This document shows positions 1-10,470 of a DNA stretch of 64,000 nucleotides, one piece after another. The notes below the pieces were generated by a model. The model was not told where the DNA came from, did not search any database, and saw only the letters and a program-made list of their open reading frames with translations. The DNA lies in NCBI RefSeq assembly GCF_000513895.2, contig NZ_CP165782.1, positions 186,001 to 250,000 on the forward strand, written 5' to 3'. Source of the stretch: Ensifer sp. WSM1721 (GTDB lineage: Bacteria > Pseudomonadota > Alphaproteobacteria > Rhizobiales > Rhizobiaceae). Position numbers and translations under genes: made by a program. The first letter of the stretch is position 1; every line of letters begins with the position of its first letter.

Positions 1-37
1 GGCCGCTCTATCAATCACCGAGGAGGAGATGACATGA
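1..37 (+). CDS. Possible 3' end of an upstream gene (partial)
   Basis: Frame 2 from the window edge reads AALSITEEEMT and stops with TGA at 35-37, so it would overlap the next ATG by the usual 4 bases (ATGA). Frame 3 is also open and stops at 30-32, so the frame is not settled. Genes of START-like proteins of the next type are often preceded by an ArsR-type repressor with such an overlap; that identity is inference from gene-order habit only, since just a dozen codons are visible. Confidence 0.3.
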   Translation, partial: AALSITEEEMT

Positions 38-507
38 CCAAAGCATCGGTCGAGCACGCAAGCTTCACAATCGAGCGCGTCTTCAAGGCGTCGCCCGCGC
101 GGGTCTTCCAAGCCTTTGCCGATCCCGCCGCGCATGATCGCTGGTTCGTCAACGCGGACAATTGGCCGGTGGCGGAATATAGCCACGACTTCCGCGTCGG
201 CGGGCGCGAAAGCGGCCGCTTCAGCCAGGACAGCAAGACTATCTATTTCAACGAGACGGTCTATTTGGACATCGTCGAGGACCGGCGGATCGTCTCGGCC
301 TACACGATGGCAAAGGACGACCGGCGGATTTCCGCCTCCATTGCCACGGTCGACCTTATCGCGGAAGGCACCGGCACGCGCTTCGTCTTCACTGAGCAGG
401 CCGCCTTCCTGGATGGCCTCGACAAGGTCGAATATCGCCGCGACGGCTGGGAGCAATTGATCGGCGCTCTCGCCGCCGAGCTTGGCGAAAAGTCCGAAGC
501 GGCCTGA
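34..507 (+). CDS. SRPBCC/START-like (AHSA1 family) protein
   Basis: A 157-residue protein of the SRPBCC superfamily, whose members bind hydrophobic ligands in a deep helix-grip cavity. The N-terminal segment FTIERVFKASPARVFQAFADP is cut here as two parts: FTIERVFKAS, then PARVFQAFAD, which is the family's first strand and helix. The later motif TRFVFTEQAAFLDG matches the C-terminal strand region. The start at 34 has a strong purine-rich GGAGGAG ribosome site a few bases upstream. It is probably translationally coupled to a gene whose end overlaps its start codon. No substrate can be read from the sequence. Confidence 0.85.
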   Translation: MTKASVEHASFTIERVFKASPARVFQAFADPAAHDRWFVNADNWPVAEYSHDFRVGGRESGRFSQDSKTIYFNETVYLDIVEDRRIVSAYTMAKDDRRISASIATVDLIAEGTGTRFVFTEQAAFLDGLDKVEYRRDGWEQLIGALAAELGEKSEAA

Positions 508-555
508 GGAGCAGGCGGGCCGCTGAGGCGCCGTTACCTCAAAGGAAATGCGGCG

Positions 556-852
556 TCAGCTCTTGTGCAGCCGAAGCGGGCGCGTCTTCTCCCGAATGAT
601 CGTGCCCTTCGCCTCGAGGTCGAGCTGCACTGTCTTCGACCACCAGGAAACGCCCGCCCCGGCTGGAAACCGTTCCTCCGGCAGGTGAGCGAGAATCCGC
701 TGGCGGATTTCGGCGAGCGTCAAGCCGGGCACGTCCGACGGAATGACCGCGAGCAGGGCGGTCTTCATCGCCGCGTACTTGTCTGCATCGACCGAATAGG
801 TCTTGCCGGGACGGATGACGTTCCCGACGGTAATCTTGCTGGACTTCGACAT
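556..852 (-). CDS. Small conserved protein, DUF6958-like
   Basis: A 98-residue protein beginning MSKSSKITVGNV. I chose the ATG at 852 because GGGAGGAG lies just upstream of it; a longer frame to 909 has no such site. It contains a WWSKTVQLDLEAKG segment and a basic C-terminus (TRPLRLHKS) that I associate with the DUF6958 family, a short bacterial family without known function. No signal peptide or membrane segment is visible. It sits alone between the START-like gene (convergent) and the beta-oxidation operon (same strand, 119 bases upstream), so it may be read through from that operon. Family assignment is from memory of the family pattern. Confidence 0.65.
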   Translation of the reverse strand: MSKSSKITVGNVIRPGKTYSVDADKYAAMKTALLAVIPSDVPGLTLAEIRQRILAHLPEERFPAGAGVSWWSKTVQLDLEAKGTIIREKTRPLRLHKS

Positions 853-971
853 GGCGGCTCCTCCCTTCTTTGCGTCCGAAGGACGATCGAGAGAGCCTCG
901 GGCCGACAAGGGCGGAGAAAGGGCCGCACCATCGGCACGGCCCTCGGACGTTCGTCGGATTGGCAGGCGGC

Positions 972-3185
972 CTACGCCGCCTTCTGCGCTTCGCCGTATG
1001 GGTCAAACCGCCCGTAGAAGGTCTCGCCCTTTTCCGCCATCTCCTTCAAGAGCGGCGTCGGCTTGAAGTGATGGCCGTAGTCTTCGGCAAGCTTCTCGCA
1101 GAGCTCCACGAAGGCTTTCGCACCCATGCCGTCGATGTAGGATAGCGTGCCGCCGGTGTAGGGCGCGAAGCCGAATCCGAGGATGGACCCGACGTCCGCC
1201 TCGCGCGGGTCGGTGACGATGCCTTCCTCTATGGTGCGGGCCGCTTCGAGCGCGATCGTCACGAGGAAGCGCTGCTTCAGCACCTCGACGTCGATCTTCT
1301 CTGGATCCTTCTGCGGATAGAGCTCCTTGAGGCCTGGCCAGAGATATTTCTTGGCCGGCTTTGCCGGATACTCGTAGAAGCCCTTGCCGTTCTTGCGGCC
1401 GCGGCGGTCGAGTTCGTCGACCATCTTGTTCACCAGCGCCATGTGCTTCGGATCGACGGCCTTTTCTCCGAGGTCGGCAATCGTCGCCTTCAAGATCTTC
1501 TGGCTGAGATCGATCGCCACTTCATCGTTTAGCGACAGCGGCCCGACCGGCATGCCGGCCATCTTGGCGGCGTTCTCGATCATCGCCGGCGGCACGCCTT
1601 CGATCAGCATGTCGTAGGCTTCGTGGATGTAGCGGAAGACGCAGCGGTTGACGTAGAAGCCGCGCGTGTCATTGACGACGATCGGCGTCTTCTTGATCGC
1701 GGCGACGTAGTCGAGCGCCGTGGCGATGGCGCGGTCGCCGGTCTCCTTGCCGAGGATCACTTCCGTCAGCATCATCTTCTCGACCGGCGAGAAGAAATGG
1801 ACGCCGATGAACTGGTCCGGGCGCTTTGAATTTTTGGCAAGCCCGGTGATCGGCAGCGTCGAGGTGTTCGAGGCGAAGATCGCATCTTCGGCGATCACCG
1901 CTTCCACCTTCTCGATCACGTCTTTCTTCACCTGCCGGTCCTCGAAGACGGCCTCGACGACGAGTCCGGCGTCCTTGAGGTCGTTATAGTCCGCCGAGGG
2001 CGTGATGCGGGAAAGCAGCGTCTCGCCTTCTTCCTTGGTCAGACGGCCCTTGCCGATCGAATCCTTCACCAGTCCCTCCGAATGCGCCTTGCCCTTCTCG
2101 GCGGCTTCCATGTCGCGGTCGATGAGGGTGACCGGAATGCCTGCTGCGGCCGTCACATAGGCGATCGAGGCGCCCATGAAGCCGGCGCCGACGACGCCGA
2201 CCTTTTTGAGCTCCGTTTTCGGCACGCCGGCCGGGCGGCGCGCGCCCTTGCCGAGTTCCTGCATCGAGATGAACAGCGAGCGGATCATCGAGAAGGCTTC
2301 GGTCGTCTGCAATATCTCGGTGAAATAGCGCTGCTCGATCTTGAGCCCCGTGTCGAAGGGCACCTGAAGGCCCTCATAGACGCATTTCAGGATGGCGATC
2401 GCACCCGGATAGTTGCCGAAGGTCTCGCGGCGGAGGATCGCGGAAGCCGCCGGCCAGAGCTGCGCCGATGCCGGCGTCCATATGCCGCCGCCCGGAAGCT
2501 TGAAGCCCTTCTCATCCCAGGGCTGGACCGGCTTGAGGCCGTTCTTGATCATAGCCTTGGCGGCCTCGACCAGCTTTTCGGGATCGACGACCTCATGCAC
2601 GAGGCCCATCGCCTTGGCACGCGCGGCCGTCAGCGACGAACCGGTCGTCATCATCTGAAGCGCGTCCTGCGTATTGATGAGCCGCGGCACGCGTTGGGTG
2701 CCGCCGGCGCCCGGGAAGATGCCGACCTTTACCTCGGGGAGTGCGATCTTCACCGATTTCGCATTGGAGGCGACGCGGCCATGGCAGGCGAGCGACAGTT
2801 CGAAGGCGCCGCCCATGCAGGTGCCGTTGATCGCCGAAACCCAGGGTTTGCCGCAGGTTTCGAGCTTGCGGAAGAGCCCGCTCAGGCGGCCGACGAGGTC
2901 GAAGAGTTTCCTAGCGGCGTTGGCCGGATCCTTGGACTTCTCTTCCGCCTGGAAGGTGAACATCGACTTGATCATCGAAAGGTCGGCGCCGCCAGAGAAG
3001 GACGATTTCCCGGATGTGATGACCACGCCCTTGACGGCCGGGTCCGCGGTCGTCTGATCGACGATCGCGTTGAGCTCCTCCATCACCTCCCGGGTGATGA
3101 CGTTCATCGACTTGTCGGGCATGTCCCAGGTGACAAGCGCGATGCCGTCGGCGTCGGTTTCGATCTTGAAGTTCGTGTAAGACAT
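972..3185 (-). CDS. fadB: FadB/FadJ-type multifunctional enoyl-CoA hydratase / 3-hydroxyacyl-CoA dehydrogenase
   Basis: A 737-residue two-domain beta-oxidation enzyme. Residues 1-300 form a crotonase domain (oxyanion region around [10 protein letters not shown] and [16 protein letters not shown]) that hydrates trans-2-enoyl-CoA. From about residue 330 a Rossmann NAD-binding motif ([15 protein letters not shown]) begins the 3-hydroxyacyl-CoA dehydrogenase, followed by the SNTSTLPI and [11 protein letters not shown] signatures and two C-terminal dimerisation domains. Length agrees with FadJ/FadB-like alpha subunits of proteobacteria. It is the last gene of a minus-strand operon, only 22 bases after the thiolase gene, so hydratase, dehydrogenase and thiolase are made together. 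Confidence 0.95.
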   Translation of the reverse strand: MSYTNFKIETDADGIALVTWDMPDKSMNVITREVMEELNAIVDQTTADPAVKGVVITSGKSSFSGGADLSMIKSMFTFQAEEKSKDPANAARKLFDLVGRLSGLFRKLETCGKPWVSAINGTCMGGAFELSLACHGRVASNAKSVKIALPEVKVGIFPGAGGTQRVPRLINTQDALQMMTTGSSLTAARAKAMGLVHEVVDPEKLVEAAKAMIKNGLKPVQPWDEKGFKLPGGGIWTPASAQLWPAASAILRRETFGNYPGAIAILKCVYEGLQVPFDTGLKIEQRYFTEILQTTEAFSMIRSLFISMQELGKGARRPAGVPKTELKKVGVVGAGFMGASIAYVTAAAGIPVTLIDRDMEAAEKGKAHSEGLVKDSIGKGRLTKEEGETLLSRITPSADYNDLKDAGLVVEAVFEDRQVKKDVIEKVEAVIAEDAIFASNTSTLPITGLAKNSKRPDQFIGVHFFSPVEKMMLTEVILGKETGDRAIATALDYVAAIKKTPIVVNDTRGFYVNRCVFRYIHEAYDMLIEGVPPAMIENAAKMAGMPVGPLSLNDEVAIDLSQKILKATIADLGEKAVDPKHMALVNKMVDELDRRGRKNGKGFYEYPAKPAKKYLWPGLKELYPQKDPEKIDVEVLKQRFLVTIALEAARTIEEGIVTDPREADVGSILGFGFAPYTGGTLSYIDGMGAKAFVELCEKLAEDYGHHFKPTPLLKEMAEKGETFYGRFDPYGEAQKAA

Positions 3186-3207
3186 ATTCTCTCTCCCCGG
3201 GATCGGA

Positions 3208-4416
3208 TCAGACGCGTTCGATGATCGTAGCCGTGCCCATGCCGGCGCCGATGCAGAGCGTCACCAGAGCGGTGTTCAAATCGCGACGCTCGAGTTCGTC
3301 GAGCACGGTGCCGAGGATCATCGCGCCGGTCGCGCCGAGCGGATGGCCCATGGCGATCGCGCCGCCATTGACGTTGGTCTGGTCGTGCGGAATGTCGAAG
3401 GCCTGCATGTAGCGAAGAACGACGGCGGCAAAGGCCTCGTTGAGCTCGAAAAGGTCGATGTCCGAAAGCTTCATATCGGCGCGCTTCAGCAGCTTTTCAG
3501 TGACGTCGACCGGGCCGGTCAGCATCAGCGCCGGATCGGATCCGATATTGGCGAAGGCGCGGATGCGGGCGCGGGGCTTCAGCCCCATGGCTTCGCCGCC
3601 GGCCCTGGAGCCGAGCAGGACCGCAGCGGCGCCGTCGACAATGCCGGAGGAATTGCCGGCATGATGCACATAGTTGACCCGCTCGATTTCCGGATGCGCC
3701 TGGATGGCGACGGCCTCGAAGCCGCCCATCTCGCCGGGCATCTGGAAGGAGGGATTGAGCGAAGCGAGCGCCTGCATGTCGGTGCCGGGGCGCATATGCT
3801 CGTCGCGGTCGAGGATCGTCAGGCCGTTCTGGTCCTTGACCGGCACGACCGATTTCTCGAAGTAGCCTTTCTCCCAGGCATTGGCTGCGCGCTTCTGACT
3901 TTCGACCGCATAGGCATCGACGTCATCGCGGGAGAAGCCGTATTTCGTTGCGATCAGATCGGCGGAGACGCCCTGCGGCATGAAATAGGCTGGAAGGTTG
4001 ACGGAAGGATCCATGAACCAGGCGCCGCCGGACATGCCGAGGCCGACGCGCGACATCGACTCCACGCCGCCGGCGATCACGATGTCGTCCGCTCCTTGCG
4101 CGATCTTCGCGGCGCCGAAATTGACGGCATCGAGGCCGGATGCGCAAAAGCGCGAGATCTGCATGCCCGGCGCGCGCGTCGAATAGCCGGCTTCGAAGGC
4201 TGCCGCCTTCGGGATCACCGCGCCCGCGTCCATGACCGGATCGACGCAGCCCATGATGATGTCGTCGACGGTCGACGTGTCGAGCCCATTGCGGTCGCGC
4301 ACGGCCTCCAGCACCTTGGCTGCAAGGCGAACGGAGGGCACCTCGTGCAGCGCGCCGTCCTTCTTGCCACGGCCGCGCGGCGTGCGCACGTGGTCGTAAA
4401 CGAAGACTTTCGTCAT
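3208..4416 (-). CDS. fadA: Acetyl-CoA C-acyltransferase (beta-oxidation thiolase)
   Basis: A 402-residue thiolase that cleaves 3-ketoacyl-CoA with CoA. The nucleophilic cysteine lies in [13 protein letters not shown] near residue 91; the C-terminal signatures [16 protein letters not shown] and [14 protein letters not shown] carry the catalytic His and second Cys. Start ATG at 4416 ([13 protein letters not shown]) is preceded by AGGGAGAG; the frame is open 14 codons further but without a ribosome site. It lies between the acyl-CoA dehydrogenase gene (107 bases upstream) and the FadB-like gene (22 bases downstream), so it is the FadA partner by position. The exact chain-length preference cannot be read. 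Confidence 0.93.
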   Translation of the reverse strand: MTKVFVYDHVRTPRGRGKKDGALHEVPSVRLAAKVLEAVRDRNGLDTSTVDDIIMGCVDPVMDAGAVIPKAAAFEAGYSTRAPGMQISRFCASGLDAVNFGAAKIAQGADDIVIAGGVESMSRVGLGMSGGAWFMDPSVNLPAYFMPQGVSADLIATKYGFSRDDVDAYAVESQKRAANAWEKGYFEKSVVPVKDQNGLTILDRDEHMRPGTDMQALASLNPSFQMPGEMGGFEAVAIQAHPEIERVNYVHHAGNSSGIVDGAAAVLLGSRAGGEAMGLKPRARIRAFANIGSDPALMLTGPVDVTEKLLKRADMKLSDIDLFELNEAFAAVVLRYMQAFDIPHDQTNVNGGAIAMGHPLGATGAMILGTVLDELERRDLNTALVTLCIGAGMGTATIIERV

Positions 4417-4523
4417 CTCTTGCTCTCCCTTTCGGCGGCACTCCCTTGGGCCGCGCAATTACCATATGGAGCAGAATTCGGGTGGAAGACCGCTCACATT
4501 CTCCATTCGGCTCCAGTCTGAAA

Positions 4524-6320
4524 TCAGAAGGCTGCGGCGTCCAGCGCCATCAGCGTGTCGGCGCCTGTTTCGATGCGGGCCTTGCGCAGCGCCGTCTCCG
4601 GCATGATGCGTTCCATGAAGAACTTTGATGTGATCAGCTTGTTCTTGAGATAGTCTGCACGTGCGGTTTCGCCAGCGGCGAGCTTGTCTTCCGCCGTCCT
4701 GGCGATCTTCGCCCACATGTAGCCGAGCACGACGAGTCCGAAGAGGTGCATGTAATCGGTCGAGCCGGCACCGGCATTGTCGGGTTTTGCCATGGCGTTC
4801 TGCATGAACCACATGGTGGCCGCCTGCAGGTCGTTCAGCCCCTTCTTCAGCGCCTTGGTGTAGCCGGAAAGTCTCTCGTCGTTGCGGTTCTCCTCGCAGA
4901 AATCGCCGATCTCCTTGAACAGCGCCATGACGGCGCGGCCGCCGTTCGTCGCAAGCTTGCGGCCGACGAGATCCAGCGCCTGGATGCCGTTGGCGCCCTC
5001 GTAGATCATGGCGATGCGGGCGTCGCGCACATACTGGCTCATGCCATGCTCTTCGATATAGCCGTGGCCGCCGAAGACCTGCTGCGCCATCACGGCATGT
5101 TCGAAGCCCTTGTCGGTCATGACGCCCTTGAGGATCGGCGTCATCAGGCCGAGGATGTCGTCGGCCGTCTGGCGCTCCGCTTCGTTGTCGGAACGGTGGG
5201 CGATATCGGATTTGAGCGCCGTCCAAAGCGTGAAGGCGCGGCCGGCTTCGTTGAAGGCCTTGATGGTCATCAGCGTGCGGCGGATGTCCGGATGGACGAT
5301 GATAGGGTCGGCCTTCTGGTCAGGCGCCTTGGCGCCTGAGAGCGACCGGCCCTGGAGGCGTTCGCGCGCGTAATTCGCGGCATTCTGGTAGGCGATCTCG
5401 GCGATCGCGAGCCCCTGCATGCCGACGGCAAGACGGGCTTCGTTCATCATCACGAACATGGCGCTGAGACCCTTGTTCTCCGCGCCGATCAGATAGCCGG
5501 TCGCCTCGTCATAGTTCATGACGCAGGTGGAGTTGCCGTGAATGCCCATCTTGTGTTCGATCGCGCCGCAGGAAACGCCGTTGCGCTCACCCGGTTCGCC
5601 GCTGTCAGTCAGCTTGAATTTCGGCACGATGAAGAGCGAGATACCCTTGACGCCTTCCGGCGCGCCCTCGATGCGGGCGAGCACCAGATGGATGATGTTC
5701 TCGGCCATGTCGTGCTCGCCGGCGGAGATGAAGATCTTCTGCCCGGAGATCTTGTAGGATCCGTCGCCGTTCGGCACGGCCTTGGTGCGAAGCAGGCCGA
5801 GGTCGGTGCCGCAATGGGGCTCGGTGAGGTTCATGGTCCCGGTCCAGGTGCCTTCCACCATTTTCGGCAGGTAGGCGCGCTTCTGCTCCTCGGAGCCATG
5901 CACGAGGATGGCGGCGATCGCTCCTTGCGTCAGGCCCGGATACATCATCAGCGACATGTTCGCGGCGGACAAGAATTCGCCGACGGCGGTATGAAGCGTG
6001 TAGGGCAGGCCCTGCCCTCCGAATTCTTCCGGCGCGGCGAGGCCGAGCCAGCCGCCCTCGCGATAGAGGTCGAAGGCCCTCTTGAAGCCCGTCGGCGTGG
6101 TGACCGAGCCGTCGTCGTGGCGCGTGCAGCCTTCCTGATCGCCGGAAAGATTGATCGGGAAGAGCTCTTCCTCGGCGAGCTTGGCGGCCTCGCCGAGGAT
6201 CGCCGCCACCATGTCCGGCGTCGCATCCGCAAAGCCCGGCAGGTTGTGATAGCGCTCGATGCCGAGCACGTCGTTGAGGATGAACAGGGTGTCGTCAACC
6301 GGAGCCTTGTAGATGGGCAT
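4524..6320 (-). CDS. Acyl-CoA dehydrogenase (long ~600-residue type)
   Basis: A 598-residue FAD-dependent acyl-CoA dehydrogenase, which introduces the first trans-2 double bond. The N-terminal helical domain is followed by the middle beta domain with [13 protein letters not shown] (flavin and substrate contact) and the C-terminal domain with [14 protein letters not shown] and [14 protein letters not shown], which contains the likely catalytic Glu. An extra 130-residue C-terminal extension is typical of the 590-600 residue class often annotated as FadE-like or DmdC-like. It is the first gene of the operon, with a palindromic operator at 6431-6454 upstream. Assignment to fatty acids rather than another acyl-CoA rests on the thiolase and FadB neighbours. 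Confidence 0.92.
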   Translation of the reverse strand: MPIYKAPVDDTLFILNDVLGIERYHNLPGFADATPDMVAAILGEAAKLAEEELFPINLSGDQEGCTRHDDGSVTTPTGFKRAFDLYREGGWLGLAAPEEFGGQGLPYTLHTAVGEFLSAANMSLMMYPGLTQGAIAAILVHGSEEQKRAYLPKMVEGTWTGTMNLTEPHCGTDLGLLRTKAVPNGDGSYKISGQKIFISAGEHDMAENIIHLVLARIEGAPEGVKGISLFIVPKFKLTDSGEPGERNGVSCGAIEHKMGIHGNSTCVMNYDEATGYLIGAENKGLSAMFVMMNEARLAVGMQGLAIAEIAYQNAANYARERLQGRSLSGAKAPDQKADPIIVHPDIRRTLMTIKAFNEAGRAFTLWTALKSDIAHRSDNEAERQTADDILGLMTPILKGVMTDKGFEHAVMAQQVFGGHGYIEEHGMSQYVRDARIAMIYEGANGIQALDLVGRKLATNGGRAVMALFKEIGDFCEENRNDERLSGYTKALKKGLNDLQAATMWFMQNAMAKPDNAGAGSTDYMHLFGLVVLGYMWAKIARTAEDKLAAGETARADYLKNKLITSKFFMERIMPETALRKARIETGADTLMALDAAAF

Positions 6321-6736
6321 TCTTTCCTCGCCTTGATGTCCCTTCGGGTACGCCGCGCGGTATACCCTATTCCGCTTTCGAGCCCGCGCCGAGAAGCCGG
6401 TGCTGAAATATCGGAAGGATGCTACAAAACTTTGACGTTTGCGTAAACGTCAAAAACACCCATCGCGAAAGTTTCGCCGGCGCAGTCGCCGGTGGCGTGA
6501 AATGCGACGCCGGCGGTTCCGTCGGGCCGGCGATGATAAATCGTTAAAAAGTCAGACGGATTAACGGGTTGTTTACCACGTTTAATGAATTGTGCGCTTT
6601 GAGATGGTCAAAGCTGCAACCGGTCCGGTCCTCGTATTGTTGTGGCTTTGCCCGCATTGGCTGTGCCGCCGAGCCTACGAAGGCGGGGTTCTTTCGGAAC
6701 GGCGTCAATGGTGGTGAAGACAGGGGCGAAGAGACA
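6321..6736. other. Divergent intergenic region between beta-oxidation operon and podJ
   Basis: This 416-base stretch separates two divergent genes and must hold both promoters. The only strong structure seen is the perfect palindrome at 6431-6454. The part nearest podJ (6569-6736) is open in the podJ frame but lacks the low-complexity, coiled-coil character of PodJ, so I treat it as leader rather than coding sequence. Confidence 0.7.
6431..6454. promoter_or_regulatory. Palindromic operator of the beta-oxidation operon
   Basis: Two perfect 10-base arms, TTTGACGTTT at 6431-6440 and AAACGTCAAA at 6445-6454, are separated by GCGT. The centre lies about 120 bases before the acyl-CoA dehydrogenase start. 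The shape fits a dimeric TetR- or MerR-family repressor; fatty-acid and branched-chain degradation regulators of proteobacteria (FadP, LiuQ, LiuR groups) use similar ACGTnnACGT-type sites. No regulator gene lies next to it, so which protein binds is inference. Confidence 0.6.
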
Positions 6737-9700
6737 ATGAGCGGATCACGATCCAACTCTCAGCGCACGGGCAACCCGTCCTATGGCGACAGGCCGTCGC
6801 TCGATGCCCTGAACCGCACCATCGAGGGGCTCGAGGCCCGCATCGAAGGCCTTATGGGCAGCATCGGCCGTGAGCCGCGCCAGCCGGAGCGGCAGCGTCC
6901 GACGGCAAGCGACGCCGTATCCGAAATTCTCCAGCGCCAGCGCGCCCTGAACGCCGCACGCGAGCGGCCGCTGCGCGAACGCATCCCGTCGCGAGAGGCC
7001 GATCGCCTCGCATCAAGTCGCGCCGCGGACGAGGCACCGTACCAATCTGCTAATGCGGCAGCGCCTCCCCCGGCGCGGTCTTCGGGCGCGACCGATATCG
7101 CCGAGGCACTGGTAGGTCTGAGGCAGGACCTGAAGCGTGACATCAGCGACGGGCTTTCCCGCGAGATGCATGCTCTTCGATCGGAAATCCGCGGCATCAC
7201 GGGCGAAGCTGCCCAGGACCGCCGCTTCGCCGAGGATGTCCGGGATGAGATCGAGCGCCTTGCCGCCGGCATCAAGGAGCTTGGGCGGCAGGCCTCGCCC
7301 TCCGAAGCCGATGCGCTGAGGACGGAGTTCGACGACTTGCGGGCCATGATCGACGGGCTCGCGCGCGAAGACAGCATGCGCCGCATGGAAAATCGCTGGA
7401 ACGGCGTCGAGGACCGGTTGAACGCCTTCGACCAGAATCGCGACGACGAACTGCTCGCGCTCGCCTATCGCCTTGACGAGATCAAGTCGCAGATCAACGC
7501 CTTGAACAAAGGATCGGCAGTCGAGGTTTTGGAGAACAAGCTCGTCGCGGTCGCGCAGGCGATAGAGTTGCTCGGACGCCAGATACAGCCGGACGACAGA
7601 CGCTTTGCCTCGCAATTCGCCGATCTCGACGCTCGGCTCGACGAAATCAGCCGGGCTATCGCCGCCGGCAGCCGCAATGCGGCCGGGCTCGACACGTCCT
7701 TCATCAACCGCCTGGAGAATAGGCTCGGTGATCTGTCGCGCCACGTCGAGGCTCTTTCGCGCCCGAGCGATTCCGGCCTCGGGGCACGCATCGAGGCGTT
7801 GACGGCGCGCGTGGAGGATCTTGCCGGCGAAAGAGCGGCGGCTCGGCTCGAGGAGCGTCTCGATCAGCTTTCCGCATTGCTCGAACGCAGCCAGTGGAAC
7901 GCCCAGCCGGATATCGCCGACCATCTCGCCGATATTTCCCGGAAGATCGAGACCCTCGGTGAAGGCAGCATCAATGAGGCGCTCTCGGCGCGGCTCGACC
8001 ATCTCGTCCGGCGTATCGACGAGCTCGACATGCACGTCGAGCCCTCGGTCACGGATCCGCGCTTCGGCCGCCTCGAAGACCGCCTCGCCGATATCGCGCA
8101 GCGCCTGGAGGAGACGCATGCGGCGCCCTTCGATGATGGCGAGACCCTGCGCAACCTCGAAGCGCAGATCAGCAACCTCTCGACGCTGATCAGCCAGCCG
8201 CGGCATGACGGCGGTAGCGTGCCGGCGGATTTCGAAAGCCGCATGACCACGCTCGAAGATTATCTCGCGACCAGCGACGAATACATCATCGAGGCCGCCC
8301 GCCAGGCCGCCGAAGCGGTGATGGAGGCCTATGCGAAAAACGGCCCATCGCAGATGTCTGCAAACGCCGACATGGCGGCCATTTCCGCGCTCGCCGAAGA
8401 TCTCAGGACTTTGGAGGAACTCAGCCGTTCGAGCGACGAAAGAACCGCCCGGACCTTCGAGGCGCTGCACGAAACGCTGGTTCATATTGCCGAAAAACTG
8501 GAGCGGCTCGAGGAGCGCGAACCGGTGCCGCTTCGTGAGGTTCAGCGAAACCTTGCCAAACAGAAGGCGGCGGAGCCGGAATTCGCGGGTCCCTTCGACG
8601 ATGGCGAATCGGACGAAGGCGACGGCGAGCTCAAGCGCAAGGTGCGCGGGCTGCAGACGGAAGATGGCGCCGCCGTGAGGGCCGAAGAAGCTGCGGCTCC
8701 GGCGGCAGCGATGGCTTCCGTCGATGTCGCGACGGTCGGTGGTGATGAGCTCAGGGTGGAGGCGCGTGCGGCAAAGACAAGCCTGCTCGCCGGCCTGACC
8801 CGGCGGTTCGCGGCCAAGCGCATTGAGGCGGCCCCGGTGCAGGCCCGGCAGTTGGTGGAGCCCGCTCCGTCGATCGATCCCTCCGAAATGCTTGCGCCGG
8901 AGGATGCCAATCAGCTCCTCGAACCAGGCTCCGGCGTGCCGGACGTCAAGAAGATTCTCGAGCGCGTCCGGGCCGGCCAGATGGCCCGCGGTGGTCAGCA
9001 GGCATCCGAGGGTGAGAAACCGGATTTCATCGCGGCGGCACGCCGGGCGGCGCAATTGGCCGTCGAGGAATCCGATACGCTGAGCCGCGGCAAGGAGAGG
9101 GGCGCGTCATCGGCCGTCCGCGGCGCGCTTGCCCGCCACCGCCGCCCGATCCTGATTGCAGTCGGCGCCGTATTGCTCGCCATTATGTCCTATCCGCTCG
9201 TCAGCACGGTTCTGAAAGGCAAGGAGGCGCCGAGCCTTCCGCCGCCTGCGGCGATCGAACGCAAAGCGGATGCGCAAATTACTGAGCCGAAGGCCGTCGA
9301 CGACCGCTTCGCGGCTGCTGCCCCTGCCGCCGCACCAGCTGCCGAAGAGCCGAAGGCTAAGGCTCCCAACGAGAAAGCCGGAACACCTGCGGTCGCGATG
9401 TCTGAAACCGCAGCGCAGCCTGCCGCCGAGTCGGACAAGGCGGGCGTCGCGGGCCAGGCGCCGATGTTGCAGCCCACGGCCGAACAGCCGCAGACAAGAC
9501 CGGTCTCGACGTTCCAGCCGTCTTCGCAAGGAGAGGGCAAGGGAGGCGCCTTTGAAGCAACCAAGGCGAGCGAGATCGTATTGCCGGACGGTTTCGGTCC
9601 GCCCGCGCTGGTGACGGCGGCCAAAGGCGGCGATCCTCTGGCTTTCTACGAGATCGCCGCGCGTTTCACGGAAGGACGCCGGGTCGAGAAGGACCTGGCG

Positions 9701-10429
9701 GAAGCCGTGAAATGGTATCAGCGGGCGGCCGATGCCGGCGTGGTGCCGGCCGAATACCGGCTCGCCAATCTTTACGAGAAGGGCGCGGGTGTCGCGCGCG
9801 ATGCGGCCAAGGCCAAGGAGCTTTATCAGAAGGCTGCCGCGGCCGGTAACGCCAGCGCGATCCACAATCTCGCGGTCATGCTCGCAAGCGGCCGCGATGG
9901 CGCTCCGGACTTCGCCGAAGCAGGCAAATGGTTCGAGAAGGCCGCCAATCTGGGCGTGCGCGACAGCCAGTTCAACCTCGCCGTTCTCTATGCGCGCGGC
10001 AACGGCGTCGCCCAGAGCCTCGAAGAGTCCTACAAGTGGTTCGCGATCGCTGCCCGCGACGGCGACAAGGATGCGGCGGAAAAGCGTGATGAGGTCGCCA
10101 AGGCCTTGAAGCCGGAACAGCTTTCGAGCGCGAAGGCCAAGGCCGATGCCTGGAAGGCGCAGCCGCTCGACGCCAAGGCGAACACGGTCGATGTTCCGGA
10201 CGCCTGGGTCGGTCCGCCGACCAAGACGGCCAGCGTCGACATGAGCAAAGCAGTGCGCAATATCCAGGCGATCCTCAACAATAACGGTTTCGACGCCGGC
10301 AAGCCGGATGGCCAGATGGGCAAGAAGACGGTCGCCGCCATCAAGGCCTTCCAGGAGTCGGTTGGTCAGGAGCCGACCGGGGAAATCACCGACGGGCTGG
10401 TGCGCGAACTGCTGAAGCGCAATTCTTAG
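6737..10429 (+). CDS. podJ1: PodJ-like polar localisation protein with Sel1 repeats and peptidoglycan-binding domain
   Basis: A 1230-residue membrane protein resembling PodJ, the polar organiser of alphaproteobacterial cell division and motility. Residues 1-660 are mostly charged coiled coil (LDALNRTIEGLEARIEGL and many heptads). A single membrane segment near residues 806-826 (ILIAVGAVLLAIMSYPLV) follows basic RHRRP, giving a cytoplasmic N-terminus and periplasmic C-terminus. After a Pro/Ala-rich linker, Sel1-type repeats run from about 960 to 1110 (YEIAARFTEGRRVEKD, YRLANLYEKGAGVARD), and a peptidoglycan-binding fold ends the protein (IQAILNNNGFDAGKPDG). I chose the ATG at 6737, after GGGGCGAAGAG; the frame is open to 6569 but that part is unlike PodJ. 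Confidence 0.88.
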   Translation: MSGSRSNSQRTGNPSYGDRPSLDALNRTIEGLEARIEGLMGSIGREPRQPERQRPTASDAVSEILQRQRALNAARERPLRERIPSREADRLASSRAADEAPYQSANAAAPPPARSSGATDIAEALVGLRQDLKRDISDGLSREMHALRSEIRGITGEAAQDRRFAEDVRDEIERLAAGIKELGRQASPSEADALRTEFDDLRAMIDGLAREDSMRRMENRWNGVEDRLNAFDQNRDDELLALAYRLDEIKSQINALNKGSAVEVLENKLVAVAQAIELLGRQIQPDDRRFASQFADLDARLDEISRAIAAGSRNAAGLDTSFINRLENRLGDLSRHVEALSRPSDSGLGARIEALTARVEDLAGERAAARLEERLDQLSALLERSQWNAQPDIADHLADISRKIETLGEGSINEALSARLDHLVRRIDELDMHVEPSVTDPRFGRLEDRLADIAQRLEETHAAPFDDGETLRNLEAQISNLSTLISQPRHDGGSVPADFESRMTTLEDYLATSDEYIIEAARQAAEAVMEAYAKNGPSQMSANADMAAISALAEDLRTLEELSRSSDERTARTFEALHETLVHIAEKLERLEEREPVPLREVQRNLAKQKAAEPEFAGPFDDGESDEGDGELKRKVRGLQTEDGAAVRAEEAAAPAAAMASVDVATVGGDELRVEARAAKTSLLAGLTRRFAAKRIEAAPVQARQLVEPAPSIDPSEMLAPEDANQLLEPGSGVPDVKKILERVRAGQMARGGQQASEGEKPDFIAAARRAAQLAVEESDTLSRGKERGASSAVRGALARHRRPILIAVGAVLLAIMSYPLVSTVLKGKEAPSLPPPAAIERKADAQITEPKAVDDRFAAAAPAAAPAAEEPKAKAPNEKAGTPAVAMSETAAQPAAESDKAGVAGQAPMLQPTAEQPQTRPVSTFQPSSQGEGKGGAFEATKASEIVLPDGFGPPALVTAAKGGDPLAFYEIAARFTEGRRVEKDLAEAVKWYQRAADAGVVPAEYRLANLYEKGAGVARDAAKAKELYQKAAAAGNASAIHNLAVMLASGRDGAPDFAEAGKWFEKAANLGVRDSQFNLAVLYARGNGVAQSLEESYKWFAIAARDGDKDAAEKRDEVAKALKPEQLSSAKAKADAWKAQPLDAKANTVDVPDAWVGPPTKTASVDMSKAVRNIQAILNNNGFDAGKPDGQMGKKTVAAIKAFQESVGQEPTGEITDGLVRELLKRNS

Positions 10430-10470
10430 TCCAGGAAGGCATTGCGGGCTCGCCCCGGCGGCGCCGCGCC

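Noticed and set aside
6569..6736. 56-codon N-terminal extension of PodJ
   Set aside because: It is rich in Cys and aromatic residues unlike the rest, overlaps the divergent control region, and the ATG at 6737 has a better ribosome site.
7013..9055. 680-codon minus-strand frame opposite podJ
   Set aside because: The podJ coiled-coil frame explains the region; the antisense product has no domain and no suitable start.
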